This document shows positions 12,184-24,732 of a stretch of DNA of 64,000 bases, in pieces. The stretch is taken from positions 22,057,120 to 22,121,119 of the forward strand of contig NC_088778.1 of NCBI RefSeq assembly GCF_954871325.1. The letters are read 5' to 3'. A model generated the notes under the pieces. That model was given only the letters and a program-made list of their open reading frames with translations. It searched no databases and was not told where the DNA came from. The position numbers were made by a program, and so were the translations under genes. This stretch comes from Gordionus sp. m RMFG-2023 (taxonomy: Eukaryota > Nematomorpha > Gordioida > Chordodea > Parachordodidae). Within the stretch, counting starts at the first letter, position 1, and each line of letters starts with the position of its first letter.

Positions 12184-12614
12184 TTAGTTCATACATTTGA
12201 GATTTGGTAAATATACAGCCTTGTGTTTTCCTGTATTCCATTCAGAAACTATTTTATAAGACGATGCATGCCTCCTCTGAGGCGGTTTATATTTTAATAA
12301 ATATGAGTTACTAAGCTTATTTCTTGGTGCGTGCAGCTTCATTTTTGTCGAGATTAAAATGATATGGTTATAAATATGCATATCTCTGAATTGCCACATA
12401 AGTAAATTTTTAATGCTTAATATCTTGGAGTTAAAAATAATTTATAAAAATATGTTAAGGCAAATAGCATCGGCAAATAAAATAAGTCATGTTGTAGATC
12501 GGTTTTCAACAATTTTTTGCCGCCCACCCAAACAAATTCTTGATTAGCCAATTCTGACGCCTCCTCATAAAATTTTGTTTTATAATAAGTTTTAATGTTA
12601 TATCGATATTCCAA
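12184..12614 (-). pseudogene. Two short open stretches, possible decayed gene
   Basis: Minus-strand peptides of 65 aa (12614-12417; contains FYEEASELANQEFVWVGGKK) and 71 aa (12399-12184; contains KPPQRRHASSYKIVSEWN) follow one another in different frames. Composition is more protein-like than the surroundings, but no family is recognised and no clean splice pair joins them. They could be exons, a retro-copy, or chance. Confidence 0.25.
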
Positions 12615-12756
12615 AATGTTTATGCATAAAAAATTAGCTACAATCTAGTGCCAATTCTAAGATATACACATTTATAAAGAGATTATGTAATATCGGTACA
12701 CATAATTAATTTAGGAACTCATATATATTAACATAAAATTACTGCCTCAAGACTAG

Positions 12757-12872
12757 ACCTGTGCGCCGTCAGCTCTCGCCGGTTGCTCGAAATTTTCTCC
12801 ACCCTGTAAAACCCGCAAATTAAAATGGGCTGTCGCCATTTTTTTGTTACGGCGGCAGGGCGTATAACTTTA
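12757..12872. mobile_element. hAT terminal-region fragment
   Basis: A GC-rich island beginning TAGACCTGTGCGCCGTC and containing CGCCGG and GGCGGCAGGGCG words resembles the subterminal repeat zones of the other hAT families here (TAGACCTGTGC at the start). No partner end was found. Confidence 0.3.
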
Positions 12873-13135
12873 ATTTAATTATATTTATATGTTAAATTTT
12901 TTTTATTTATAAATTTACATTAAAATCATGCATATATTTAATAATATATATATATATATATATAATGAAAATGAATAAGAACAAATAGGATCAAAAAATA
13001 TTTTAGATCGTAGATGGCATTGAACCATGAATGGAGACTAGATTTGATTTACACATTGCTATTCAATATTATTTCTTATATTTGAATATTAAGATTAATA
13101 AAATATGAATTGTATTATTGGTATATAATAGTACT

Positions 13136-13349
13136 TAGTGATGTCAAATGGCATCCGATTTTTTAAAAATGGCTACCTCAATATTTTATCCAAAAAAATA
13201 TTGCGTAACCCTTGAGATTTCGCGATAGCATGTCCAAACCTTTGTGCCGTCTATGAGCTAAATCTTCAGGCTTGCATTATATTTTTAGATAAAATATTGA
13301 GTTAGCTGTTTTTAGAAAGCGGCTCAAATCGAGTCGTTTATCTACACTA
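13136..13349. mobile_element. hAT-type MITE, copy 2 of 5, exact 8-bp target duplication
   Basis: 214 bp, more diverged than copy 1. Ends are TAGTGATGTCAAATGGCATC and, on the minus strand, TAGTGTAGATAAACGACTCG. Target duplication ATAGTACT is exact (13128-13135 and 13350-13357). Subterminal TTTTTAAAAATGGCTA matches copy 1 and the 42701 copy. Confidence 0.85.
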
Positions 13350-13989
13350 ATAGTACTTATAGTTATGCACCAAATCAAATTAATATGAAAATTTAAAATT
13401 AAAATGGTCTACCTGTTGACGCAGCATATTAATTATGCCAGAAAGTATCCGTAGTGTCAGCAAAAGTCCTATAAATAATATGCTAAATAAAATAGAGAAA
13501 AAATCTTTAAAACTTTTTGAAAACTAATGGGATCTAGCTACGAACTATTCGCTAGAGAGCTATAGGATTTCTCTCCTCCCAAATGGGATCAACAATTAAT
13601 TTAAGTTATTATTTCTTAGTGAAATGGAAACATTCTACAATTATACAAATCAATGAACCTAGATATCAATTGTCTAAAAGAAAAGCAAAAAAACTTGGAT
13701 TAATTATAGAACTGCAAGTAATTTATTTTATATATAAATCTTAGATTAGCGACACTACTTGATTCGAGATCAAGATAAAATTGTTTCAGAATATTTAAAT
13801 TCGATTTTACGACATCATTGCAATTTTTAATTAGACATTAAAACTTATAAAGCATCACAGAAATGCAGAGAATGAGATTCAAGTTGAAGATAATGCAAAC
13901 ATCCAACTCGCATATAGCCAAAATAGCAAACAATTACTTTCAAGCAACGACTATAATAAAACTAACAATCTAGAGCAAGATTGCCACAT

Positions 13990-14175
13990 TTAGATGCGCT
14001 AACATTTCTGGAAAAGAAAGCGACTAAAACTTCCCGGGCTTACCAATTTAACTAGGATACTTTGTATATCTGTAACCAGTACACCTAGCGAAATGATCTT
14101 TTCCATCTCTGGATTAATACTCAATTCTAAAAGAATCTCTTTATGCCCCATCAATCCAAATAAAATAATATTTAT
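13990..14175 (+). pseudogene. hAT transposase C-terminal dimerisation domain, remnant
   Basis: One frame reads FWKRKRLKLPGLTNL, then ILCISVTSTPSEMIFSISGL, then LNSKRISLCPINPNKIIF. This matches the hAT C-terminal pattern (W..FP.L..LA...L.IPATSTPSERVFS.AG......R..L.P..V..I.F). The rest of the transposase is not readable upstream, so it is a decayed element tail. The nearby TIRs are not identified. Confidence 0.65.
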
Positions 14176-14454
14176 TCACGGTAATAAAATTTAACTAAAT
14201 TTGATTTTTAATTTATTTATATTTCTTACTTTATATTTTGTTTGCATTTCAAATTTATATATAAATTTGTTTTAATAAAAATTGATAGAATTTTACTGAT
14301 GTTAACACACATTTACTATAAATGAGGCCTTACAACCCAAATCACAATCTAACCCTATTTACTAGTCATAGGATCGCTGATGCTCTATAGTAGAATGATA
14401 TGTTTAATAACTTGGTGATTTTGATTTTTTTCGAATATATCCCATTACAGTCAA

Positions 14455-15072
14455 ACCTGTCTAATTTAGGTTCTTGATAATTCTGGCAACTCCCTAATTT
14501 GATCAAAATTTTGAGTCCCAACCAAATTTATTAACTACAATGCCTTGATAAATTCTGTCTACTTTGAATAGTGGGCAAATTTTTAATTTTTGGTCCATTT
14601 TAGTAAGACCTATAAAAGTGGGCATTTGTTATTTATTCATTTATATTATAAAATTTTATCATCTTTTAAAACTTATTCATGTTAAATCACAAAATTAATT
14701 TAAAAAAACAAATATAACTAGTGTTGTGCAGATTCAATTCAAACATATTTGTTTGTAAATAAATTATTTAACTTGAAAAAATTGATAAGAATATTATTTT
14801 AACAATTTTTTACAAGTATCAAATTTGGTTAACATTGTAGTTTTCGTTAATTAAAAAAGCAGAAGTTATTAAATTTCTAAATCAACATTCTTTAAAGCGA
14901 ATGTGCTAAAAGATTTAATACATATTTTTAAAGGAACTGTTCATAATTTTTATAAATGTAAAGAAATATTATCAAATCCCTGCCAAGTAAATAAATTATA
15001 TTGTACCAAATAAACTAAGATAATAAAAATCTTGTACCCAACGGTGTCCAAATTAGACAGTGTTGATTGCTT
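14455..15072. mobile_element. Possible pogo/Tigger-like non-autonomous element
   Basis: The left part reads CAGTCAAACCTGTCTAATTT after a TA; near the right boundary the minus strand reads CAATCAACACTGTCTAATTT. The shared ACTGTCTAATTT-type block in inverted order and the CAGT start resemble pogo/Tigger termini. The interior (about 0.6 kb) is AT-rich and non-coding. The ends are imperfect. Confidence 0.4.
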
Positions 15073-15352
15073 TATTTTTAGCGGGTGATATTATAATTTA
15101 ATCAACATGTGGATTTTTCATGTTATTAACCTATGAAATTATAAATATTTCATTACAGTAAAACTTACATTGTAGACGTTGATAAAGAATAATATTTAAT
15201 CAAATATTATATACACTATTAAAAACGAAGCTGATTGAATAAGTGCTTGAAACATTCAATTAACTCATTAATGGTTAAGATTTTTCTAGTGGATAAATAT
15301 GCTCAAATAAATATGATATTATAAAAAATCAGAATTATATAACACTATAAAA

Positions 15353-15670
15353 TCAAAAAACAACAGAAATTTTTATTCCTATTTTGTAATTTATAATAAA
15401 AATAAGAAAATGTTTATATATTTGAAAATCCTTGAAACATTTAATATGAAGTGCGATTTGACATGTTTGGCACATATATCTTGAGTACGTATGGCAATAT
15501 TTGCATCTACGTCTTTTTCCATCTATAATTTTGTATAAATAATGTCCAGATGAATCAGTAGGGTTTTCACTCTGTAATGCAAACTGGCTTGCGTGTCCTG
15601 TACTTATCGATTCGCGAATTTCCACGAATTTACCAAAGCTACATCGATAAAATTGGTGAATATTGGCCAC
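15353..15670 (-). pseudogene. piggyBac-like transposase C-terminal Cys-rich domain fragment
   Basis: A 105-codon open stretch. Residues 41-85 contain HYLYKIIDGKRRRCKYC, then RYMCQTCQIALHIKCFKDF. Spacing C-x2-C, RYxCxxC, LHxxCF fits the C-terminal Zn-binding cysteine-rich domain of piggyBac transposases that usually ends the protein (CF-x-x-[YF]H). No catalytic domain is readable beyond 15670 on the minus strand, so this is a truncated tail. A domesticated exon is possible but nothing supports it. Confidence 0.55.
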
Positions 15671-15899
15671 CCCCTCTTATTTTTATTCTATATGTAGATG
15701 AGATTATCACACGCAGTTATAGTTTGTATTCATAAATCTAAAAGTATAAAAAATATTTTATTATAATAAAATTAATCTATTTACATAGTAAGTAATAAAT
15801 AAACTAATATATTATGAATAGAAATAAATATTTAAATTAATAATTAAAAATGGATTTTGATTATTTATAAAAATAAATGGTTTTTTTAAGTATAACTTT

Positions 15900-16027
15900 T
15901 TTTAAAAAATTAAAACGCATTTTATCAGATTGGAAAGTTTTATAATATCGGCCGATAACCGATATTGTAAAAAGTTAAAATATAGGCCCGATCCAATTCG
16001 ATAAATAATATTGGTACATCCTTAATA
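15900..16027. mobile_element. hAT end fragment related to the 35611-36392 element
   Basis: Contains ATATCGGCCGATAACCGATA and GGCCCGATCCAATTCGATAA and ends near ATATTGGTACATCCTTA. Read on the minus strand this is the left end of the hAT at 35611 (TAGGGATGTGCCAATATT). The preceding AT-rich sequence from about 15780 also matches 35611's interior in inverted order. It is a solo truncated end. Confidence 0.5.
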
Positions 16028-16152
16028 TGTATATAAAATGAAATTTGTTTTATATATTGGTAGAAAATGTTTTATATTCATTTAGTTATTATATATTTAA
16101 AACTTAATTCATATTCGAACTAATTTAATTTTTTTAAAAACCTAGAAATATA

Positions 16153-18120
16153 TATGGGCCATTCCACGTCAAATCGATCACGATTCGGCCGACCCCTTTT
16201 AAAATTGTTAAAAATTTCTGGAATTATTTAGATAGAGAGTGAGAAAGCCGTTTATTTTAGTTCGCTAGCACACCTGGTTCTCGAGATATAGGGGCTCAAA
16301 AGTGCAAAAATAAGCCACTTTGGAATCTGTAATATTTTTAAAATGCTTATATCTCAAAATCTATTTATAATAAAAAAAATCATAATATATCATTTTCTAG
16401 GTTAAAAAATTCTCTAATGGGCTAACAAAGAATAATAAATATTGGCATAGGCTTTTAACATCCTGCTTTACCTGTATTTTTTAGCAAAATAGTGAGTTGG
16501 TTTTCTAATTTTTTTTATTGCTTTTTATTAAGACACCTTTGCTAAATATATATACAATATCAAAACCTTGGCGACGCTATCGACTCCAAAAATTGATAAA
16601 AAATAGATGGCGCTTTATGAAATTACGGATTATGGTTAAAATTTTGCTGCTAACTTATCAATAACAAGATATTTTCACTTTTTATACTAAAATTTTTGAT
16701 TTTCTATTAAATATACTAATTAACTGAGGTGCAGAGTGGGCATATGCATATTAGACACTTAATAATGTAACAAATTTCCAATAATAAATATCTTTCATAT
16801 AATTTTTTTAATTTTTAAGATATCTACAATTTCATCGAATTTTTCATCATTTGATGAAGATAATTTAAAACTTTTTTTTACTCTAGATATTTTTTTCTTC
16901 AAATATTTCTTTTCACATTAGCGTTTTCTTTTAATGAGAAAATTCCCATTTGATTGTAGGGATTTATTAATGTTATTAATAGCCTCTTGATAAATTATAT
17001 GAAGGGGAGAATCAATATCTACATTGTCATTTGAAGTATAAGGAATGTTTGCTAATTTTTGTCGCCATGAAGAGCATATTAACATATCTAAATTGAATGG
17101 TAAATTTTTTTGGGTCATCCAGGGTAGAATCTTTCTTAGATTCTCGCGATAATAAACATGTCTCTGTAGATTAAATGGGTTGCAACGTTTTAATACTTGG
17201 TACGTCCATCTGTGATATAGAATAAAATTTTAATTGATCTACACCTAGAATATATGTTTTTGCACTCTCCAAATCCAGATTGTTATTGGTAGACAGACGA
17301 TAAAATTAATCTGAACGGACAGGTTAAAGTTATTTCGCAGAAAGAGAGATCTGTTTAAACAATTTATTTTGTAAAATATAATCGAATATATGCCTAATAA
17401 AATATTCGTTTTTACTGCAGCTGTTATATATTATCGAGCTAATAAGTCATTCGCTCGCTATAGTAGCAAAGTAGAGATCTAAAAAATGTAAAACATTTTA
17501 AGGATAGTGGGAGGGGGGGGGAGGACAGAACTGGGAAATTTTATCACAATTCTTATTAACGTATCAATATTTTCATTTTCCATAAGAATAATTTTTTTCA
17601 ACCATTAACGCCATCTATTTTTTCTTCAATTTTTGATAAAATGTTTATTTCGGAAATGTCGATACCGTCGCCAAGGTTTTGACATCTTATATATTTATAA
17701 AAGGTGTCTAAATAAAAAGCAAAAAAAATAATTCGAAAACAAACTTACTATTTTGCTTAAAAATGCAGGTAAAGCAATTTTGGTAAACCGGATGTTAAAA
17801 GCCTATAATAACGCCAATATTTATTATTCTTTGTTAGCCCATTAGAGAATTCCTTTACCTACAAAATGATATATTATAATTTTTTTACTATAATAGTTTT
17901 TGAGATATAAGCATTTTAAAAATTTTACAGATTCCAAAGTGGCTCTTTTTTGTACCTTTGAGCCCCTATATCTCGAGAACCAGGTGTGCTAGCGAGCTAA
18001 AATAAACGGCTTTCTCACTCTTTTACCTATCTAAATAATTCCAGAAATTTTTAACAATTTTAAAAGGGGTCGGCCGAAAAAGTGCCTTTTTTGATCGATT
18101 TGACATGGAATATGGCCCAT
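16153..18120. mobile_element. 2-kb DNA element with about 470-bp terminal inverted repeats
   Basis: The left end (GGGCCATTCCACGTCAAATC) and right end (minus strand GGGCCATATTCCATGTCAAA) begin inverted repeats that run inward for about 470 bp with small differences, including CTATATCTCGAGAACCAGGTG, GCTAACAAAGAATAATAAAT and CGCCAAGGTTTTGA blocks. The middle (about 16640-17580) carries a minus-strand open stretch. The GTCAAATCGATC core is shared with the ends of elements at 4035 and 52303, so it likely belongs to the same superfamily. The flanks give no certain target duplication. Confidence 0.75.
16918..17229 (-). pseudogene. Open stretch inside the long-TIR element, probable transposase C-terminus
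   Basis: About 103 codons are open on the minus strand between a stop at 17232-17230 and a stop at 16920-16918. Readable parts are YHRWTYQVLKRCNPFNLQRH, YYRENLRKILPWMTQKNLPF and DMLICSSWRQKLANIPY, with a basic end (IKRKR). I do not recognise a domain, but the position between the TIRs argues for the tail of the element's own protein. Only a tail is left, so the element is non-autonomous. Confidence 0.4.
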
Positions 18121-18430
18121 ATCAAAAATTCTTTTCTTTTCTTGAACATACTTATCACATATATAATTATTTTTATCAAATATACGAATTATTTGATTTC
18201 TTTCTGATTGACATCTGTCCTCTACGCTTTTCTTTCATTCACTAAATCATCCACTAGGCTCACGTTCTACAACCTAACGTATACTTCGATTATATTCTTT
18301 TATTTTATAAATAAATTTGGACACTTCCAACTTTTAACCTTACTATTTTCTTTCCCATATATCGTCTCTCTCCTACGTGACCAAATCAACGTAATATACA
18401 CGCTCTTATTTTAACAATAAGGAATATTGA

Positions 18431-18838
18431 ATGTCTTCATCTATTGCATGCTACCACACTCCGGTTATTACAAGATTTAACTGTGTTTTTTTTGGTGAAA
18501 CGAGAAAAACATTTGTGTCAAAAAAATTAGTATTTTTAATAATCAAATATCATTTTGTAAGCAAAGAATTTTAATCCTGCATTATATCATCAATCTAACT
18601 TATAGCAAGGTTTTATTTAAAAAAAATGTTACAATGTCAATTGAAAAAAAAGGTCGCCTTTAATACTCCACTTATTCAAAACGGTTCCGGCAACGTCAAA
18701 TCTCATGACAAGAAAAATAAAAGCTCGCAAAACAGCGTTAAACCTACAGGTGTAGAAAATGCAAGACAAGACTCAAAACACGCATCAGACCTCTTAGTGC
18801 TCAATTCACCACAACTAAGTCATACAAAATACGAGACG
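18431..18838 (+). CDS. 5' part of an unrecognised gene (exons 18431-18494 and 18606-18838)
   Basis: Inferred gene start. ATG at 18431 opens MSSSIACYHTPVITRFNC and ends phase 1 at TTTG/GTGAAA (18494/18495). After a 111-bp intron ending TTATAG, exon 2 continues in phase 1 and encodes a basic, Ser/Asn-rich, probably disordered stretch with KKKVAFNTPLIQNGSGN and ASDLLVLNSPQLSHTKYET. It ends phase 0 at ACG/GTAAAG (18838/18839). Without that splice the frame runs to a stop at 18893-18895. No domain is recognised. Exon 2 has clearly protein-like, less AT-biased codons than its neighbours; exon 1 is more tentative. Confidence 0.42.
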
Positions 18839-18895
18839 GTAAAGCAAAAAGTATTTACGTTTAACCCACTCCATATTTACCGTTTATTTATTTGA

Positions 18896-21800
18896 CAATC
18901 TTATAGCTATTTTTTAAATAAATACTCGCCTCTAAATATTAGGCCGAGTTTCATAAAAAATATTATGCTGAAATCTTTGCTTAATTTAATTATATAGATT
19001 CTTAAAATTGTGGGGGTTTTTAACCTATATGACCTCATGAGAGTTAAGTTTGTATCTTATATCTTTGTTTTATTTACAAGCAGGGAGATTAAATATTTTA
19101 TTATCTTGAAATCACTTTTGTGTGTTATTATTTTTTATAAAATTAATAACCGGTGCCAAAATTTTAATATTAAATGTTGTCACCTGAGTTATGAAATTAT
19201 ATTTAGCTTTTTTTTCAGTATCATATTATACCCTGTGATTTATTTAAATCACATGCAAATCTAACTTTAAAGCTTAATACAAATAACTTGATTTGATTGT
19301 AATGGATAAAAATTTAAGATTTTTTAAGCACTCTTATTGATTTCTTATAGATGCCATAACCAAGGCTGTGTATTTGATGAATCAAATATAAAATGAAGAT
19401 TTTTAAAATCCTGTTTTCGTATAAATTCTCAAGCCTGCTCAATTTCTTTCAAAGAAGAAGTTAAACTAAAAAATGTTAGTTACCCATATCTCTATGGGCA
19501 AAGCCCACATACATAAAATCGAAATCTGATATTTTTTGTGATATTAACCACTTTTCACCTATTTTATTTATTAAAATCAAAAGTTTATTATTATATCATA
19601 TAAAATAGATTGGTTTTAACCGCCATATTAAAGCTGGTTTTTGTATTTATCTCAAGCTTCATCAAATTTACTATTCATACAATGTTCTCCTTGATATTTG
19701 GTATCTAACAATATGCAATTTTGTAAGCATATGCATTAAGATCGTTTTTTGTTATTTGGAACATTTTTTTTTAAAAGATTCTTAAGGAGAAAATATTGAA
19801 TCATGGCACGATTATATTGTTTATTGTAATTATTGTCTTTTTTTTCTTTATGTAAAATACATAATTTAATATATTATATGCTTTCAGATTTTGCATATTT
19901 TATGCTTGTTCTATATAATATGATTGGTTAATTGCCATTCAATTATGAGGTTTACCTTGTTAGACCATTTGCCTCTAATCCTCTTTCTCCATTTTAAGAT
20001 TTTGAGTATCATCGTTGGTGCCACCCATTATTTTTTGTTCTTTATGATTCTATGAACTTCATTATTCACATGGTTATGATTCTAAAGTGTTCAAATCTCG
20101 ATATGTTGTATTTGATTACCTGATTATTAAATATTTATTTTTTACGTAATCATCTCATTTTTCTATTAAAGCTAATTTTTTATTATTACTTTGGCTGATA
20201 ACGTATTATATTGCGTATATGATTATTAAGAGCATTAACACCAATCACACTAAGGACTTCAACAAAAAACTGGCCAATAGGCCTATCGTAAAAAAACATT
20301 TTAAACCCTTTGATCTTCACTAGCTACAAATTATATACCGCCCTTTAGTTATTATTTTTTTAAAAAAATTAATTTTTTTTAAAAGAGTCATCAATTATCG
20401 AATGAACTTTTGCACGTGACTCCCACTTTAACTGATAATGACGTATTTCTGGACAATAAGTATAAAAAAAATTTTTTTAAAATATATTCTAGAAAAAGTA
20501 ATTAAGAAGAGTTGGTATAAACTTGGTTTATAACATTTTCCTTTTAGCATTTATGATTTCTTGAGAATCGTTATAATTGGGTAATACTGTAATATAGAAA
20601 TTTAAGAAATAGAAGGAATTAATTCAATGTAAATGGAAAAAATAAGAAACAAAATTTTTTTTTTATTAAAACCTATAAACACAAATACAGAGATTCTAAC
20701 CTTCAATCAATGGCTGGCGATACCAATGATGGATGGGTATAAAATCATTTTTTTAATCATTAATCATACATATTTTAATATAATTAGTTTCATTTATTAA
20801 ACGTTTTTGGATAAATATTTTTAATTTGCCATTAATTTTTAGGTTTTTGAACTTTTTAAATTTCTACAAGTAAAATGAAAGGGCTAATAGTATAAAAAGA
20901 TCTCTATTTGAAGTAAGTCTGGTCTACATAAATTTTAAAATATACTATCATGCATTATTATATTTATTACGCATAATTTTACATAAATTATATAAATAAA
21001 AGCAAAAAATTCCGAAGAAAATAAAGTACAAGAAGAAAAAAAAAAGCGAGATTGAATAATCCTAAAAGCGAGATTGATTAGTCCTAAAAAAAGGAATGAA
21101 TGGCGATTTAATTTGTATTTCTTAAAATACTTTAGTTTATCACGACATGATTTATAAAATAATCGAATATTAGTAAAGCTATTAAAGCAACCTTGATCAA
21201 TTCAAAGAATAAAATGCGCAATTTCCGTAAATACTAATTATCATTTTAGGTGTTCGATCATAACCTGAAATCGTTTTTTAAAATTGTTTTTAAAATACAC
21301 ATGATTGTTTTTTTTTCATGAAAATTTTAATAATTCTTGTTATATAGTAATATAACCAAATAACTTGTTACCTAACAATAAAATATTATATTTATTACTG
21401 GTTTTTTAGCAAAATGACCAAAAATGAACATGTAACAACTTAATTTTTTGACTAAACAATATTGTACATTATTTTATCCATCTAACTCGAGCCCAATTTC
21501 ACCATATAGAGGGTCTAGAAAGTCGATTTAAGTAGAAAATGCATTAGATGCTATGATTAAATGTATTATACATTAAGTATTTACACCCCCCCCCCCCCCA
21601 CCTCCATTTTGATGTTGGCAGCGACATTACATTTTATTTTAAATTGTGGAAAATCTTAAAATTGACAAAAAATATTACCATATTACTCCCCTTTATTTAT
21701 TATTAAATAATTTTGTTATCGCTTTTTTTAAAAAAATACCATTATTCGCTGATAGAATTCAATTTTGATTTGTATTTCTTTTAAAATATCCTTTTTATTC

Positions 21801-22500
21801 CAAAACACACAATTAATTTAACAAAAATTGATGTAGATATATATTTGACATTTTAATTTTTTTTAGCATATGATCACTTATTCTAACATCATTATTAATA
21901 TTAATTTTTTTTAAATAAGAATTTGTTTTTATATACATAAAATATAATTATCTGATTCAGTTCTGATCTCTACGATGCACATATATTCTTGTGAAAAGAT
22001 CTGGCGGATGTAGTGTGCACTTTTGAACCCCACCCTTCCACGTTAACTATCAACTTAATTTTTTTATGAATAATTTTTATACGCATAACTAATTACATAT
22101 AGTAAAAAACTTCTTATAAAATGATCCCTTGTTAGGGAAGTGGTCATTATAGCAAACAGTTTTGCAATATATTTAAATTGTTGAACTAGTTACATTTAAA
22201 CGTTTAACTTTACATCTAGAGTAATTTTTATGTTCCATATAGTTTGTATGATAAAAGTTGTAGATTTTTATATTCCATTTTTTAAAAGGCAAATAGATTA
22301 TATGAATAATATTATAATTTTTTCTCTTCTTTTAATCAAATGTTTTAATTTTTTTTATAATCGATTTATATTATATATTATTGTATAGATATAAATAATA
22401 AATAATATATATATAATTCTATATTAAAATAAATCATAATATTTCAATCTAAAAACATAGCAAATTAATATTTGTACTTAAATTATTTCATCAATTGAGT
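18896..22500. other. Long AT-rich stretch, no gene recognised
   Basis: No convincing exon or paired transposon ends. Noted only: a possible small exon after TATAG at 18997 that would continue the preceding gene in phase 0, a short direct repeat AAGCGAGATTGA-TAxTCCTAAA at about 21046-21087, and a run of 14 C at 21586-21599. Some may be introns of the 18431 gene. Confidence 0.35.
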
Positions 22501-22539
22501 TATTTATTTTTTAGATTGACTATTATCATCAAAGCATTC

Positions 22540-23560
22540 ATTCATTTTATCAATTTCATTGCCGTCTGCTTTGTTTCTTCTTTGTTTGGCTCCTTATCAT
22601 CAGGACTATCGTCAAAAAACATTAATTGTTCATCATTGCCTTTGTAAGTTGTGATATTTTCATAATTTTTCAATGTGATGCCGATATGATTATTTTCAAG
22701 TGTGACCTCTTGTTTTTGAGAATTTTATGGTCATTTTACGATTCTTTTCCTGCCATTTCGTTGATGTGAATTGAGGGCGGACATAAGGATTTCTCATTTG
22801 TTGTTAGCTTTGAATAAATAGTCCTTCAATCCTTTCTTCTCCTTTGTCAAAATATTTATATCAGAATCATTGGTTGGATTATTGGAAGTAGCATTATTAG
22901 AATTATTGAATATATCGCTGATCGCCAAAAACCTTAATATTTTTCTGGTAGGGTTTTCGGCCAGGTTTGAAAAAATTTTTTGAATTGAGGATGCGCAGCA
23001 AATTTCCACGGTTCCTCATTATTATTTGGGATTTGAGACCGTCGGAATTATTCTTAGAATCATTTGGTTTCAAGTACCCACTGTCCTTTTCGGTCCGTGT
23101 ACTTTGCTCTGAATGAAATTCATAAAGTTTTCTGTATGTTTGAAAAACTCTTATTTAATTTTATTTTCCTGTTGGCATATTTCCATCATATAAGTTTTGT
23201 ACCTTGTTAAGTTCAAAATGTTGTCTTGCTGATTCATTAATTTCTTTATATTTTATATCATGATCAAAGGTATTTCTTTTAAATCAGATGGATCAGAATT
23301 GGAAGTTGATAATGCATGATTTTTCTTTCCATCTTAATTTATTCCAAAAGTTAAAATTTTAATTTTATTATCATTGTTATATTCCTTTTTTCTTATATGT
23401 AGGTTTTCCATAATTCAATTCTACTCATATATTCATCTTAAAATTTAGGATCTATTTTTTCAACTCTTGTAAATTTTGGCCAAATATCAAAAGGTTTGCA
23501 GTGGATCTGCTTTTCATCTTCTGGTTGGGCTTTATATTTTGTTTCTTTATGTTAATATGA
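22540..23560 (-). pseudogene. Decayed protein-coding region, family unknown
   Basis: Successive minus-strand stretches are protein-like but lie in changing frames: INESARQHFELNKVQNLYDG (about 23265-23175), YEFHSEQSTRTEKDSGYL (about 23130-23075), an Asn-rich 71-codon stretch at 23009-22794 containing NATSNNPTNDSDINILTKEK, MRNPYVRPQFTSTKWQEKNR (22797-22735), and NYENITTYKGNDEQLMFFDD (about 22660-22600). The polar Asn/Asp/Lys-rich character suggests a host regulatory protein or its copy. No clean splice sites rescue the frame changes, so a pseudogene is more likely than an intact gene. Confidence 0.4.
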
Positions 23561-23708
23561 TCTATTTTATCATTTTTATGGACTTAATTTTGTTTTAGTT
23601 AAATTTGCAAAATTATCTGATAAAGCTAAATTTGAAGTTTTTATATCTTTGTTTGACAATATACGAGGTCAATGAGCAAGAGGATTTTTAATTGTTTAAG
23701 ACTGAAGG

Positions 23709-24338
23709 TAGAGGTCTGTACAACCTTGGCTTGGTCGAGTTATCATATTGAAATTTTTTTTCCTCGGGCTCGGGATTGTGTCGGGCTGTAAGATGTGTTC
23801 GACTTGAAGCCCGACCTAATAAATAAATATTAAAAGTACAAATATTCTTAATACAAATATTTTTTGTTTAACAAAAATATCAGAATAACTTATATTGATA
23901 TGTCTTTTTAATATGTTATTATATTTTTTAGAAATTTTTTCCTTTTGACATCAATCTTGCAAATTATTTTTATAATCACAATACTTTACTTTTTATATTT
24001 AAACTGAATAAAATTTTTATGTACAAATTAAATAAATTACAACTTTATATGAATATAGATTTGATTATACTGGGCTAAATATAATTCCCGCACAAATAGG
24101 TATTAAAGTTGTGACAAATTATTTTACCTAATCTTCAAATCTTTGAAAGATGGTAACATGTGAATTACACATAATTTTTAATTTTTCTTAGATATAATAT
24201 TTGAACTCAAATTTTAAATTTTTTTACTCTGGCTCTGGTCAATGAATATAAAAATGTTTGATCAGGCTCGGACAAATAATTTTTATATTGGATGAGGGTT
24301 GGACTCAGGCCGCAAAAAATTTATTTTGTAGACCTCTA
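23709..24338. mobile_element. hAT remnant with TAGAGGTCTG ends
   Basis: The left end TAGAGGTCTGTACAA and right end (minus strand TAGAGGTCTACAAAA) are inverted. Subterminal CTCGGGCTCGGGATTG and CAGGCTCGGAC words resemble the GGGCCGGGC zones of the elements at 27202 and 29992. It is 630 bp and AT-rich inside, with no coding. The flanking 8 bp do not match, so it is old or damaged. Confidence 0.55.
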
Positions 24339-24732
24339 GCACAAAGTGAAAAATAATTTATTAATTTGTAGCATTAAATTATTTTCTTTAACTAAATTGA
24401 TGAGTAACTGGATTAAAGTTTCAAAAAATATAAATGTACATGTACTATAATATTATAGAATTTTATTTTAAATAGTTGTACATTGTTTTTTTTACATCAT
24501 GTAAGTTTGTAAAATTTAAAATGAATGGCATAACGATTTGATAATGGAGGTTTTATTAAAAAATATTGTGTGCGATAAATAAATTCAAAGTTTGGAATTT
24601 TGTTTTCTTATCTCTCGTTTACGAATATAGATTTTATTTCATGTATACGTAATATTGCTTCATCTAAATGTCATTTTTGAATTAACAAATTTCTTTGATA
24701 AATAATACTTATAATTAATAATATATTAACAG

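Noticed and set aside
18208-18414. 68-codon hydrophobic open frame, membrane-protein-like
   Set aside because: Phe/Leu/Tyr-rich translation is expected from T-rich sequence; no homology or splice context.
19010-19264. 84-codon open frame, hydrophobic
   Set aside because: Composition is what AT-rich DNA gives by chance (Phe/Ile/Tyr-rich), the first codon is not ATG, and there is no motif. Only its first few codons might be an exon of the 18431 gene.
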